From positions 789,574 through 853,573 of the forward strand of contig NZ_JH992940.1 in the NCBI RefSeq assembly GCF_000315485.1: DNA of 64,000 nucleotides, written 5' to 3'. The notes under the pieces were generated by a model, which was given only the letters and a program-made list of their open reading frames with translations, ran no database searches and was not told the origin of the DNA. Made by a program: the position numbers and the translations under genes. Every line of letters starts with the position of its first letter. Positions within the stretch are counted from its first letter, which is position 1. Below are positions 20,301 through 27,879 of the stretch, one piece after another. The DNA is from Bacteroides oleiciplenus YIT 12058. GTDB lineage: Bacteria > Bacteroidota > Bacteroidia > Bacteroidales > Bacteroidaceae.

Positions 20301-20543
20301 GGAGAAGGGGTCTCCGTAACATCCTGTTATTTTTTGGGGAATGGAAAATATAGGTTCTATCATAACCTGAATCATACCAACTATACAGTTATAGCACAAG
20401 GATGCCAAAATGAAAGATATTATGGCTTTTTCAGATTATTGGAAAGAAACACGAACAATTTTGTGATCCAAAATGTGGGGAGTAAAGGAGGGGGAGATGG
20501 CTCACCTTTTGACTTTACAATTATGGGCAGGAATGTATGGTAA
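14397..20543 (+). CDS. Giant tail fibre / host-specificity protein (2048 residues)
   Basis: The largest gene in the window. Residues 1-230 hold two Ig-like repeats, each followed by a short collagen-like Gly-X-Y stretch (GVNGNDG, GANGNTGAAG). Residues 360-400 and 735-770 are Ala/Lys coiled segments leading into IGGRNYIRNS and IGGRNFYKKS, the start of carbohydrate-binding modules. A repeated shaft unit around I.GW.I....I occurs near residues 648, 1019, 1358, 1432 and 1761; two copies (from about 17520 and 18750) are close duplicates at DNA level. The C-terminal 150 residues are probably the tip domain. Parts of 15.5-18.6 kb look richer in G+C than the flanks, suggesting module exchange. Likely role: long receptor-binding fibre. 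Confidence 0.8.
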   Translation: MAKKLLARGQATINTLQDSYTLTLSINNYVFTSEANGTIRNAVTITSFVKATLDNKEFTDFTIGVITKPAGFSSITVNNTYKSITFSILANTTNLADNGVIMIPVIIKGITYSLSFVWAKSRSGQSGVNGNDGYTIKSSRQSCVISTDKDGKIHTEVKTSTIISALIGKTVVTPVIGTLPTIAGCVLSKSGSTITITFNIGTSLAESGTIDIPITINGLAFGVSFSYAKARSGANGNTGAAGVDANMLDWVKEWNTNKTLINTSTVITPKLFAGTKNSNGTLTGIAIGHFALSTLNASGSIITETVNGICGFKDGYKTFFVDSTGNVQLGRNNQFIKYNSVTGKIEFGSDVTMNWVNAINTTKTEVINSAASTAQTKADAAKNAAIAAAATDAANKVNAIKIGGRNYIRNSAFTSNLTGVSADGTTVSIDTATLYNNYRTLKVLQNTACTDSNAATQRTYFNVINGKICTPASFSMYVKGSVASVMKIRIGGSGIRTVNITTSWQRVVLENITPTSAVVLFGFQTVGTYWCALPMLVEGSKTADWIPAPEDVDSSVAAAKKAGTDAKLVADAITSKANTEGWATKLTYIGSTGIFTGTLSANTVNAVRINASQITIGTIDAARINVAALKTSLITAGNIEALTLNVTKGKIGGWSLDADSIFRGTKNNSSGAYTGTAGSVCIGSNGIRGFKWRLDATGAGAVAGGNISWDAAGNVTFGSSVVLNWTNAATAAAGNALDAAKSYANTKKTEAINSAATDATNKVNALQIGGRNFYKKSTSITSLINSPTVQKEESADSRNGFKLTGKKDLTCAIRINNIITRNGSYVVSFLGKSNGTSTPNFNVCDIACSGNAQFTTSWKKFELKVNVSNYTDAVYHFLDIENLGWLYYWLKDFKIEEGTKATGWSPAPEDTDSSIKTVSDKADGTITALGGTSFPKLTHISGTGIYTGTLTASQVNAVAINAGSITTGTLSADRIGSKAITAAKIAAGTITAAEINVASIQASVVTANAVNGLTCTFNKGTIAGWNINANQIFKNNVYLGSDGSIYNGTKWKLGNDGSGQIANGNISWNAAGAVTFGTSVSLQWKNDIESAKTTNYGYRYYKKIVVNGESGKYYPIVFKGGDQTIKRDILIRRGYSEQAPTDWDNKSTTHKGGLSLLLKVNFGGWGGASYSWDIYELSEVYSRMFAGAAYCGNYCMFAVYLRGGGDGGAVYHLYSDQPIESATYSPSPIPPAPQIAYNSDRIFQSGTSTANAPAPRTLTAAVEEEIRYHRFIGLAQGNDTTLKAHPLTYIGSTGIYTGTLTANQVNAVAINASSITTGTLSADRIAAGSISSTKLDATSIKANIINVGYINGLTCAFTKGSIGGWTITSNSISGGQIVLDKANKRVVVYGASSGPTSGQRVQIYHNSNTDFGLYTTDSKGTVVVQLGSNNKIAGWTINPTQIYKNNVYLGSDGSITNGTKWKLGNDGSGQIANGNISWNAAGTVTFGSSVSLNWTNAATNALNSAKNYADTKKTEAVSVAATDATAKANAAKELALATAFGKMIYRDPEFRNGNNGINVYNNSGNGTVTITRTGLSSAPNDSKMVLEIKTTGTASPDNGGFFFGTTCSNRKVFISKIIAKIPVGRNIQWASNSIGTSGSSKWLTPNAGTGDWAEYVYKVTCGTSNFSSTNFFYLDGVQGTSAAPIIWQVAYATVFDTTSSERYTTTIDANGIYTGTVRAGQMLIDSALVVGGSSYNGSISLRDSGNNIMATLDRSGITAVAGKIGGWNINSGSIYACAPAGGHRVFITSSGYLYNDDGTQDFWGLRADGSATFGYGKILFDNDGSGYVANKNIKWDSKGNVEVKGNITANSGLIAGFTISGNKLINTAADSSIMFSSLMGNASMTINSSSALLSLRADSARTGIYLQTYAAGARGIYIVANAGSKFAIESYGPVLLGQRISEKWNVPGVLYIGCKFNAGDNTSFGKIWGEGVSVTSCYFLGNGKYRFYHNLNHTNYTVIAQGCQNERYYGFFRLLERNTNNFVIQNVGSKGGGDGSPFDFTIMGRNVW

Positions 20544-20600
20544 GTCTGTATTAAACATTTTATATAGTTGTCTGGCTATTCCTTACAAAACCTATTTATC

Positions 20601-20900
20601 ATGAATATAACTAACACGATTCTAACAAAAACAGCCATTGAAATGACCTCCAATGGTAACTATACTATTGAGTATACAATCATAAACGGAAAGCTCGACC
20701 GAGTTCAAATGACAATCCTAAAACTAGAAGCAGAAGAGAACGGTGAATATCCATTTATTGGTAACATTTGGTTGGAACAGGACAGCCTAAACTGTAACGT
20801 TCCATTGGCATCTAAAGTAAAAGTGGCCCCATATTTTGGTGACTTTGATATTTTCGTTACTAAGATTAAAGAATATATCGCTACGGAAGCAGAAAAATAA
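20601..20900 (+). CDS. Small phage protein, unknown
   Basis: A 99-residue protein. An upstream TTG at 20568 is in frame, but the ATG at 20601 is the natural start. It is beta-rich (MNITNTILTKTAIEM, then YTIEYTIINGKL) with a C-terminal helix ending in EYIATEAEK, with no membrane segment. It follows the giant fibre gene and precedes a gene of similar size, so it could be a fibre chaperone or assembly factor, but nothing in the sequence proves this. Confidence 0.6.
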   Translation: MNITNTILTKTAIEMTSNGNYTIEYTIINGKLDRVQMTILKLEAEENGEYPFIGNIWLEQDSLNCNVPLASKVKVAPYFGDFDIFVTKIKEYIATEAEK

Positions 20901-20949
20901 AACTTATCGAAAACGAATATTCTATTCTTGAAAAACAAAATTAAGATTT

Positions 20950-21282
20950 ATGGAATTAGTCATCAAAGACAGGCTGTATATCCCGGCCCTTTTACCAAAG
21001 GAAGGTAACTTCCGCCAGTTCAATACGAAGAAAGAGATTCTCCGCAAAATTGAAATTACCAGCGAAGAACGAGAATGTGTAGGGCTCAAGGAAAACCAAG
21101 AGACGAAACGTATCGAATGGGATACTGAGAAAGAAGTACCCCTTTTGATTGAATTCACTTCTGAAGAGATGAATTACCTTAAACAATCTTTCGAAAAAAT
21201 CTCTGATGAACAGTTACCGGATGATATGTGGACTGTTGTTGAAAAGATTTACAATGCTATACAGGATGGCAAAACTGAATAA
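20950..21282 (+). CDS. Small phage protein, unknown
   Basis: A 110-residue charged protein. MELVIKDRLYIPALLPKEGNF opens a compact N-terminal part, and the rest is Glu/Lys-rich with two probable helices (around 70-85 and 92-108). It reads like the small proteins near tail genes in Bacteroidales phages, some of them tape-measure chaperones, but that is only analogy. TCTATTCTT at 20921-20929, 20 bp before the ATG, shares 9 bp with the candidate late promoter motif without its downstream half. A terminator-like hairpin follows. Confidence 0.6.
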   Translation: MELVIKDRLYIPALLPKEGNFRQFNTKKEILRKIEITSEERECVGLKENQETKRIEWDTEKEVPLLIEFTSEEMNYLKQSFEKISDEQLPDDMWTVVEKIYNAIQDGKTE

Positions 21283-21323
21283 TACTTTTCTTGAACTCAC
21301 TCATATTTCTTAACTCTCCCCAT

Positions 21324-21360
21324 GGGGTGCTCCCGATGCATTGGGGCACCCCTCAATTTT
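21324..21360 (+). terminator. Terminator-like hairpin
   Basis: GGGGTGC at 21324-21330 pairs with GCACCCC at 21346-21352 around a 15-nt loop, followed by TCAATTTT. It separates the fibre-associated small genes from the baseplate genes starting at 21369. The ATG of the next gene is only 16 bp further. Confidence 0.6.
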
Positions 21361-21368
21361 AAACAGCT

Positions 21369-22049
21369 ATGGCACGACAAGACATAAACATGGATGCGAC
21401 CAGTGGAGAAGTGAACCTGACGGATAACCTGACTTCCAAAACCATATACCCTTTCATGCCTTTGGGAGAACTATTTGGGATGGATAATGACCACTATTGT
21501 TATGGTGAAATCATGGTTCCCGTTGATTTTGAATCCATGAATGTAGATGGTTATGAAGTTCGTCTATTCATTCCCTATACTCCTGAATACAAGTTCTTAA
21601 AAGTTAGGTTTGTTTTGGACACCGGGAATGACAACAGACAATACGTTGTGAATAGAAGCACTAACAGTTACTGGTTCATTGTCAGACAAGAAGAAGGAGA
21701 CATACGGCTTTCAGAATACGGCAAGCTCAACGGTAATGGCATCTTTACCCTGGTGTTACGTCAAGGGAAACTTTATCTATACAGTGGTGCAGAGTCGGAT
21801 TTCATTATTAAACCGTCATTGATCCAGAACAAGACATTTCTGCTTAAGTCGTTGACCGGTAGCTTGTATCAATACCCCACAACCGGTGTAGGACTAATAA
21901 ATTACTTACATGGAAATTTTGAAACATCAGGTCTGTCAGCCAAGCTATTGCAAGAATTTGAAGCAGATGGGATGATAATTAATAACGCATACATGAACTC
22001 CCAAACTGGGGAACTGGTATTGGATGTAACAGAAAAAGAAAATGGGTAA
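21369..22049 (+). CDS. Baseplate-region protein, unknown
   Basis: A 226-residue protein that overlaps the LysM gene by 8 bp. It is mostly beta-strand (YEVRLFIPYTPEYKFLKVRFVLD around 65-85) with no signal peptide or membrane helix. It starts the five-gene baseplate/fibre block in which each gene overlaps the next, so it is probably a structural part of the baseplate. I do not recognise the family. Confidence 0.6.
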   Translation: MARQDINMDATSGEVNLTDNLTSKTIYPFMPLGELFGMDNDHYCYGEIMVPVDFESMNVDGYEVRLFIPYTPEYKFLKVRFVLDTGNDNRQYVVNRSTNSYWFIVRQEEGDIRLSEYGKLNGNGIFTLVLRQGKLYLYSGAESDFIIKPSLIQNKTFLLKSLTGSLYQYPTTGVGLINYLHGNFETSGLSAKLLQEFEADGMIINNAYMNSQTGELVLDVTEKENG

Positions 22050-22977
22050 CTATACAATTACTACCGGACAAAATCTATATGATATAGCAATGCATATTCA
22101 TGGCTCTATCGAAGGAATAGTAGATCTGATGATTAATAATTCGGAATTATCACTGGATGACAAGTTACAGGCAGGTGCTCAACTGATATATACAGATGAG
22201 TATGTTATCAATGGGGATATAGTAGCTTACAATACGTCACATATGACTATTCCGGCATCCGGCGAGCAACACGTTTATTACAAAAGCTCTGATTATCCTC
22301 AGATACTGGAGTTGATTTTGGATAATAAGAAAACATCTGCAGGCATTGTTTTCTCCGGTACAGGAAAAATAGAAATAGACTGGGGAGACAATACATCCAT
22401 AGAGGTTTTGATTCTGGAAAATGTACAAAAGGGGATTTTCCACTCTTTCGATAGTAATATCTCTGATAAACGTAGGATACGGATATATAGTGAGGATGTA
22501 CACTTCCGGAAACTGGATATCAGTGCGATGCAAGCTTTATCAGTCTATTGCAACCGCCCGGTTAGTGTAGAAAAATTCATTCTTACACAAGCTGCTATGA
22601 ATATAAGCTGGCTTTCTCTTATAGAGAACACTTATGAAATGGATATAACCGGACTGACAACCTCTGATTTATTACCTCTTCTCCGACATAAAAGCCTGAT
22701 GAATTTGGATTTACGCAAAATCTCAATCAAGCAACAAAAGCTGGATGAATACCTGATTGCACTGGTAAGACATTATGAAGGACGAAGGAATTGTAATATT
22801 ATCCTCACCATGCAACCATCCGGGAGCTATGAAGAGCCCGGGAAAGATGAGAATGGCAGGTATATCATAACCTCCGGTATGGAGGCTGTCTGGATAATTA
22901 CTCACGAAGAGGCATGGAATTCGGCAGGATTTTGGAAATTTCAGATTAAAGACCAGATTTACACAACAGAACCATGA
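22042..22977 (+). CDS. LysM-domain tail protein with PKD/LRR-like extension
   Basis: A 311-residue protein. Residues 3-50 are a LysM domain (YTITTGQNLYDIAMHIHGS ... AQLIYTDEYV), which in contractile phages binds at the baseplate or tail end and can contact peptidoglycan. Residues 95-125 contain IEIDWGDNTSIEVLIL, resembling the WGDG core of PKD or leucine-rich surface proteins, and residues 160-245 show leucine-rich-like spacing (MNLDLRKISIKQQKLDEYL). This combination is unusual for a baseplate LysM protein. It overlaps both neighbours. Confidence 0.7.
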   Translation: MGNYTITTGQNLYDIAMHIHGSIEGIVDLMINNSELSLDDKLQAGAQLIYTDEYVINGDIVAYNTSHMTIPASGEQHVYYKSSDYPQILELILDNKKTSAGIVFSGTGKIEIDWGDNTSIEVLILENVQKGIFHSFDSNISDKRRIRIYSEDVHFRKLDISAMQALSVYCNRPVSVEKFILTQAAMNISWLSLIENTYEMDITGLTTSDLLPLLRHKSLMNLDLRKISIKQQKLDEYLIALVRHYEGRRNCNIILTMQPSGSYEEPGKDENGRYIITSGMEAVWIITHEEAWNSAGFWKFQIKDQIYTTEP

Positions 22978-23855
22978 GCAGAACGATAAAAGACATTTAT
23001 ACGGAGGCTATTGCAGAAAGAAACAAACGCATGGAACTGACCGAATTCAACAGTGACTCAAAATTGTCGATCATGAACGGTCTGACCTGGGTAGTAGCTG
23101 CTATAATTCATAGTTTTGAGACATTACTCGATGTCTTCGCCGTGGACATTTCTAACACAATAAATAACAGGATAAACGGCACTCCGGTTTATTATACAAA
23201 TGCATTGTTGCAATACCAAAAGGGGGATACATTATCCGTACGCGAAGACGGATTAGCATTTGGATATAGCAATATAGATGAAACAAAACGGATGATCACA
23301 CAGGTTTCTTACACTGAAAGCGTGGATGACCATAATCTGGACAGCAAACTGATTCTTAAAATCGCAACAGGTGAAAAAGGTAACCTGACAGCGATATCCA
23401 AAGAAGAACTTGTTCCTATCAATTCATATATAAACAAGATTAAGTTTGCAGGTACCCGGGTTGAAGTTGTCAGTTATGAAGGCGATGTACTTGTACCTAT
23501 TGTCACCGTGTTTTATGATGGCGCGATTCCCGAAGCGGAAATATATACCAAGATAGAAGACAAACTCAAGCTGTATATTATGAATACACCGTTCGATTCA
23601 TCTGTATATGTTTCACGTATAATCGAAGCGATCCGCAGTACAGAACATGTGACGGATGTGTATATTGATGAAAAGGCTATTCCGGAACAGGGAATTTTTA
23701 TTGCGACCTATGATAGCGACGGACATATAGGTGAACTGAAGAAGATTTACCGGATGGTAAAGACCTCTTCCGGATTTTTGAAGGAGTCTAGCGGGAATGG
23801 GGAAGAAAGTGCTTTACCAGCCTTTAGACAAGCAATCAAACTACTTGTAGAATGA
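22974..23855 (+). CDS. Baseplate J-like protein
   Basis: A 293-residue protein starting in an ATGA overlap. The long N-terminal helix (LTWVVAAIIHSFETLLDVFAVDISNTI), the beta-rich middle and the C-terminal half with EIYTKIEDKLKLYIMNTPFDSSVYVSRIIEAI and VTDVYIDEKAIPE match the organisation of gpJ/gp47-type baseplate wedge proteins, in which the latter segment is usually the best conserved part. It supports the contractile-tail assignment. The gene downstream overlaps by 4 bp and probably encodes the partner wedge protein. Confidence 0.7.
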   Translation: MSRTIKDIYTEAIAERNKRMELTEFNSDSKLSIMNGLTWVVAAIIHSFETLLDVFAVDISNTINNRINGTPVYYTNALLQYQKGDTLSVREDGLAFGYSNIDETKRMITQVSYTESVDDHNLDSKLILKIATGEKGNLTAISKEELVPINSYINKIKFAGTRVEVVSYEGDVLVPIVTVFYDGAIPEAEIYTKIEDKLKLYIMNTPFDSSVYVSRIIEAIRSTEHVTDVYIDEKAIPEQGIFIATYDSDGHIGELKKIYRMVKTSSGFLKESSGNGEESALPAFRQAIKLLVE

Positions 23856-24421
23856 AGCGTTATAAATTACCCACAGACCGACTGGTGAATCAGCTGGTTC
23901 CACATTTCCTGACGGGAAGAAGATATATATTATTTATCCAAAGTCTTGTGTATCCGTTAAAAACTTTAAATGAGCGGTTTATAGAATATGCAAAGGAAAA
24001 ACATATAGAAGCCCGTATGACAAGTCAAATAATGTATTTCGAATGGTATCTAAACCACAAATTCGGAAAATATATAGCAGCTAAAGATGAAAGGATTACT
24101 ATTCAGGAAAGCCATTCTATCGGTGTAGATATATATCATGAGAACTCGTTAACGGGACGTCCATTCACAGTCTGGTACAATATGGAAGAGATAGCCTCTT
24201 TTACCCCGGACATAGAACGTCCCAGGGAATTTTACTATCTAACGGAAGAAAAAGCAATAAACAAAGTTAGTTTCATGATCGTCGTTCCGCCAATTCATAT
24301 AGAACAACAAGAGTTTGTCTATATGCTTTCATATGTAGTAAATACCTATAAGACGGCTGGTAAAACTTATCTTATAAAGATTGATAACCAAGAAATAAGA
24401 CCTAATAAACCTTTAGAATGA
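23852..24421 (+). CDS. Baseplate wedge / fibre-attachment protein, unknown family
   Basis: A 189-residue protein in the position of gpI or its equivalents, directly after the J-like protein and directly before a tail fibre, with ATGA-type overlaps on both sides. The N-terminal half is helical and basic (TLNERFIEYAKEKHIEARM), the C-terminal half beta-rich with VSFMIVVPPIHIEQQEF. The role, linking wedge to fibre, is inferred from gene order only. Confidence 0.5.
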   Translation: MKRYKLPTDRLVNQLVPHFLTGRRYILFIQSLVYPLKTLNERFIEYAKEKHIEARMTSQIMYFEWYLNHKFGKYIAAKDERITIQESHSIGVDIYHENSLTGRPFTVWYNMEEIASFTPDIERPREFYYLTEEKAINKVSFMIVVPPIHIEQQEFVYMLSYVVNTYKTAGKTYLIKIDNQEIRPNKPLE

Positions 24422-27003
24422 AAGAATACGTAGCAGAAACGGGTGGTAGATATACATATGCCGATGACATACTTAATCTTCAAGAACTGGCCTTGTCCAT
24501 GACAAGTATCTTTTCAGAATGCACTGATTTCATTATTTCAGGCTGTATAGTGTCAGGAAACGCTATTGCATCCGGTTATGTATGGCTCAACGGAAAAGTA
24601 AGATACTTTGAAGGTTGCCCCACCGCCTCATTTCCATATTATATCTATGAACGGAATCTAAGTGACACAGTAACTTACGCCAACGAAATGAACAAGAAAG
24701 GCAGAAACAATTTTTTATGCCTGGGTGGAACTATTGTCCCGGACACTCCTGATACACTAACAGGTAAATTGCCTCATTTCATTGAGATACGAAAAGAATA
24801 CGCTCCCCGGTTTATAGACAAGTTCATCGGAAAATACGCAGTACTGGTTGACACACCATTTTCCAAGCAAACAATACGAAAGGACCTTGTTATCACAGGA
24901 AAGCTGGGCATTGATAAGACAGTAGAATCCCAAACGGCATTGACTGTAGTAAATCCAGCAAATAGTTATTCATTCAAGGGTATTGTCAAGGTGAATGGTG
25001 ACGCTTCCTGGGGAGCCTATTACAACGGTTTGCTGGTTAATGAAATATTACTTCAGACAGACGGCTCAATCCATTTTATAAAACAGGGAACAGAACTTGC
25101 CTATATCGATACTGCGGGTATATTTGTTCCGTCAGTTTCATGTACATCACTCAAAACGGGTTCTCTAGTCATCAATAAAAACTCCATTGCTAATTATGAT
25201 GATGAAAAAGATACTGGGGCAGTGAATATAAATGTTGCAGGTTACAAAAACGGTAATACCAAGTTCCGGGATTTTAATGTTTACGATGGGAAAAAGAACA
25301 CCTTACCACTTATCCAGACGGTTGGTAAAGAGAGAAAGGTCAATATCGCCGGAAACTTTTCAGTAAAAGCAGCAGACAATCAATTAGCTCTGATTTCGTC
25401 TTCATATCTGAAGGGAGACTCTGAACTTACCGGTTCAGTCCGGTTTAAAGACAGTTCTGAGGAAAATATTGCGGAAGTAGGATATATCGGAACGGATAAC
25501 TTTGATTTCTCTATCAGTAACATGATCGGAAATCTGATTCTCAATAGTACGGGTTCTGTCAATGTACAGTCTGATTTGCAGGTAAAGGGAACTAGCCTTA
25601 CAAAGCTTTATGTTTCTGCTGGTACCTTCAAAGATACACTGGCCAAGAAAGTAGATATAGTGCTCGGTAAAGGGCTCTCAAGCGAGGATTTTACTACTGA
25701 ATACAAAAAAAAGCTGGATGCGATCACATCAGGTAACATTGATTCCGGTGAGGAAGGGTATGTCACAACCGCCAATATCACAGAAGCATTAAAAAAGAAA
25801 CTGAATATTAGCTATAATCTGAGTGACCTGAATGATAAATCCATTGCGAGAACAAACCTTCAAGTCTTTTCCAAAACAGAATCGAATAACCGCTTTCTTA
25901 AAACAGAAGGAAAGCTACTGGAATTGGTGTCATTAACCGCTGACGAAATAAATGGGCTTTCAGCAGAACAAGCTGCGCAGTTGAAAGACGAGAAACAGGC
26001 ACAAATCCGGTTAAATATTAATGCAGAAAAAAAAGGTACCGGAGAGTTGAAGCTTTCCAAATCATCCAATCTTTCTGATTTATCGGACAAAGGTGTAGCC
26101 CGTAAAAACATGAGTGTTTATTCTGTTACCGAGATAGACAAGCTTCTTGCGGGAAAGCTGAACACTGACGCAGCATATACCGGTGCAAATTTTACAGATG
26201 AAATGAAACAAAAACTGGAAACTATAAAAGGTGGTTCTTTTGCTTACGTCGATGATGAAGGCACATCCCATGCTGAAGTAGAAGGTTTCGTCATGACAAG
26301 CCAGGTAAAGAAGGAACTTGCTAAAAAGGCCGAACGCTTACTCACAGGTTACAATGACTCCGAAAAAAACAGCATAGCTTCAAACATAAATGTGTACTCA
26401 AAAACTGAAGCAGATAAGAAATACGCATCGGTAAACTCCTTGTTTCAGGATTACATCACCCTTTTAGTCAGTCAAGGAAAAAGTTCTTCTGACGCACAAA
26501 AAGTTCTCAGGGATAAACTGAATGTTCTGTCAAAAGAGGATGTTACAGGACACTATTTGAAAAAGGATGGCAAGCTGTCTGACCTTTCTTTACCAAATGC
26601 TGACGCAAAGAAAAGTGCCTGCCAGAATATTGGTGCAGCCTATGCCCCAGAGTATCAAACCAAAATTGCAGATACCGGCTGGAAACAAATGGCAAATTCC
26701 GGTTCCGGAACAGATACCCGTAGGCTTTTCGTCCGGCAAATAGGCAACATTGTATGCATCCAGGGGGTGATTAACACAGCCCGCCGGGATGGCAGCAACA
26801 TGGGAGGAACAGTAGCAATCCTGCCAAATGGCATTTCAACGCCTCCGTATGGAATGAGAACTACTCTTTGTGATTGGAATGATGACGCCAAGTATAATAG
26901 GGGTACATCCTTTATATTGCGTGGGGGGACCCGCAATATCGTGATTTATGAAAGTGGATGGTATAACGTTGATACAGACATGAACTTTACATATATGGTT
27001 TAA
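24418..27003 (+). CDS. Tail fibre protein
   Basis: An 861-residue protein. The N-terminus (1-130) with YVAETGGRYTYADDILNLQE looks like a baseplate-attachment domain. Residues 150-390 are beta-rich. From about 440 to 760 short modules alternate, each with a N/SLSDL.DK..AR.N segment followed by VYSKTE-type text, the usual shaft repeats of fibres. The last 110 residues (DTGWKQMANSGSGTDTRRLFVRQ to the end) form a fibre head domain found in many tail fibres. It is probably the main receptor-binding fibre made with the baseplate genes. Confidence 0.8.
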   Translation: MKEYVAETGGRYTYADDILNLQELALSMTSIFSECTDFIISGCIVSGNAIASGYVWLNGKVRYFEGCPTASFPYYIYERNLSDTVTYANEMNKKGRNNFLCLGGTIVPDTPDTLTGKLPHFIEIRKEYAPRFIDKFIGKYAVLVDTPFSKQTIRKDLVITGKLGIDKTVESQTALTVVNPANSYSFKGIVKVNGDASWGAYYNGLLVNEILLQTDGSIHFIKQGTELAYIDTAGIFVPSVSCTSLKTGSLVINKNSIANYDDEKDTGAVNINVAGYKNGNTKFRDFNVYDGKKNTLPLIQTVGKERKVNIAGNFSVKAADNQLALISSSYLKGDSELTGSVRFKDSSEENIAEVGYIGTDNFDFSISNMIGNLILNSTGSVNVQSDLQVKGTSLTKLYVSAGTFKDTLAKKVDIVLGKGLSSEDFTTEYKKKLDAITSGNIDSGEEGYVTTANITEALKKKLNISYNLSDLNDKSIARTNLQVFSKTESNNRFLKTEGKLLELVSLTADEINGLSAEQAAQLKDEKQAQIRLNINAEKKGTGELKLSKSSNLSDLSDKGVARKNMSVYSVTEIDKLLAGKLNTDAAYTGANFTDEMKQKLETIKGGSFAYVDDEGTSHAEVEGFVMTSQVKKELAKKAERLLTGYNDSEKNSIASNINVYSKTEADKKYASVNSLFQDYITLLVSQGKSSSDAQKVLRDKLNVLSKEDVTGHYLKKDGKLSDLSLPNADAKKSACQNIGAAYAPEYQTKIADTGWKQMANSGSGTDTRRLFVRQIGNIVCIQGVINTARRDGSNMGGTVAILPNGISTPPYGMRTTLCDWNDDAKYNRGTSFILRGGTRNIVIYESGWYNVDTDMNFTYMV

Positions 27004-27014
27004 AATAAATAAAA

Positions 27015-27215
27015 ATGAAGAAAGTTAATATTCAAAATGACCTGGACAGCAGGCAGGAAATATCCCGGACAAGGGATACTACCGTATTTACAATAAATGA
27101 TAAATCTTTAAATTTGGAACAATATGCCGAGAGCAAAGGTTTGCAGAAATGTGAGAATCACCCATCCGGGAGTACCGAATCTACACAAAAGACAAAAAAA
27201 AGACGGACGACCTAA
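27015..27215 (+). CDS. Small protein, unknown, overlapping the next gene
   Basis: A 66-residue ORF 12 bp after the fibre gene, preceded by an A-rich Bacteroides-type ribosome-binding region. The product is charged and ends in a basic Lys/Arg tail. It overlaps the 27124 gene by 92 bp in another frame, which is a lot for two real genes. Either this is a real upstream gene, or the next gene starts later. Confidence 0.4.
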   Translation: MKKVNIQNDLDSRQEISRTRDTTVFTINDKSLNLEQYAESKGLQKCENHPSGSTESTQKTKKRRTT

Positions 27216-27618
27216 AGGCACGTTAAAAAGGTTTCAGTTTGAAGAAACTCGGCTGGGATTCATGATTAAACACGAAGCACCAGTTGTTTTTAACGTCATC
27301 ATAAACCTGACTCCCGGCGGTGTCTTTCCAGCACCCTCATGTGAATTAATCAAGCTCGTCTGCAAGGCGTCACGTGATCCATCCTTTAAAAAAGCTAAGT
27401 TTCGCCGTTATTTATCTGAGTATGAAACAACCGGCTTATATTGTAAGCGTGGGAAAAAGCTAACGCCAAGTAGAAAGTCATACTATGAAACTATACGCAA
27501 AAGAAAATTGGAACAATACATTCGGAAAAACAGGAAAAAAATTAAATATATGAAATGGATAAATAACCCAAACATAAGGCGTATTTACAATAAGCAACCC
27601 GAGTCTGTGCAAAGCTAG
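27124..27618 (+). CDS. Basic phage protein with AT-hook-like motif
   Basis: A 164-residue, strongly basic protein. Residues 20-35 include KKDGRPKGTLKRF, close to the GRP core of AT-hooks, followed by FEETRLGFMIKHEAPVVFNVI, a segment I associate with hypothetical proteins of Bacteroidales phages. The C-terminal half is Lys/Arg-rich (IRKRKLEQYIRKNRKKIKY). DNA or RNA binding is likely from composition. The ATG at 27262 inside the frame is a possible alternative start that would avoid the overlap but would lose the GRP motif. Confidence 0.6.
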   Translation: MPRAKVCRNVRITHPGVPNLHKRQKKDGRPKGTLKRFQFEETRLGFMIKHEAPVVFNVIINLTPGGVFPAPSCELIKLVCKASRDPSFKKAKFRRYLSEYETTGLYCKRGKKLTPSRKSYYETIRKRKLEQYIRKNRKKIKYMKWINNPNIRRIYNKQPESVQS

Positions 27619-27842
27619 TTATGTATTGCTAAGAAAGCTGATATAAGATGCTTTTTCTTGTATTTGCTTTTCTTGCATTTATTTGATAGAAAAGTCTAGT
27701 GAAGTTTAAACTAACTAACGGCACTTTATTAAAGAAATAACTATCCACAAGCCATCGTTTAAGAATACTATTAAAAAACGTCTCAACACATCTTTGATTA
27801 TCAGAACCTTAACACTTAAAAAAGAAAACAAATTCAGAGCTA

Positions 27843-27874
27843 TTTGGCATATTCAAAAATAGCATTTATATTTG
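27843..27874 (+). promoter_or_regulatory. Host-type promoter of the replication operon
   Basis: TTTG at 27843-27846 and TATATTTG at 27867-27874 are separated by exactly 20 bp, a perfect Bacteroides primary-sigma promoter. Transcription should start near 27880, about 200 nt before the SSB ATG. This marks the replication operon as transcribed by the host polymerase, unlike the late operons. Confidence 0.8.
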
Positions 27875-27879
27875 TCGCC

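Noticed and set aside
12943..20543. Invertible fibre cassette
   Set aside because: No inverted repeats flanking fibre modules and no recombinase nearby; the repeats seen are direct and within the protein shaft.
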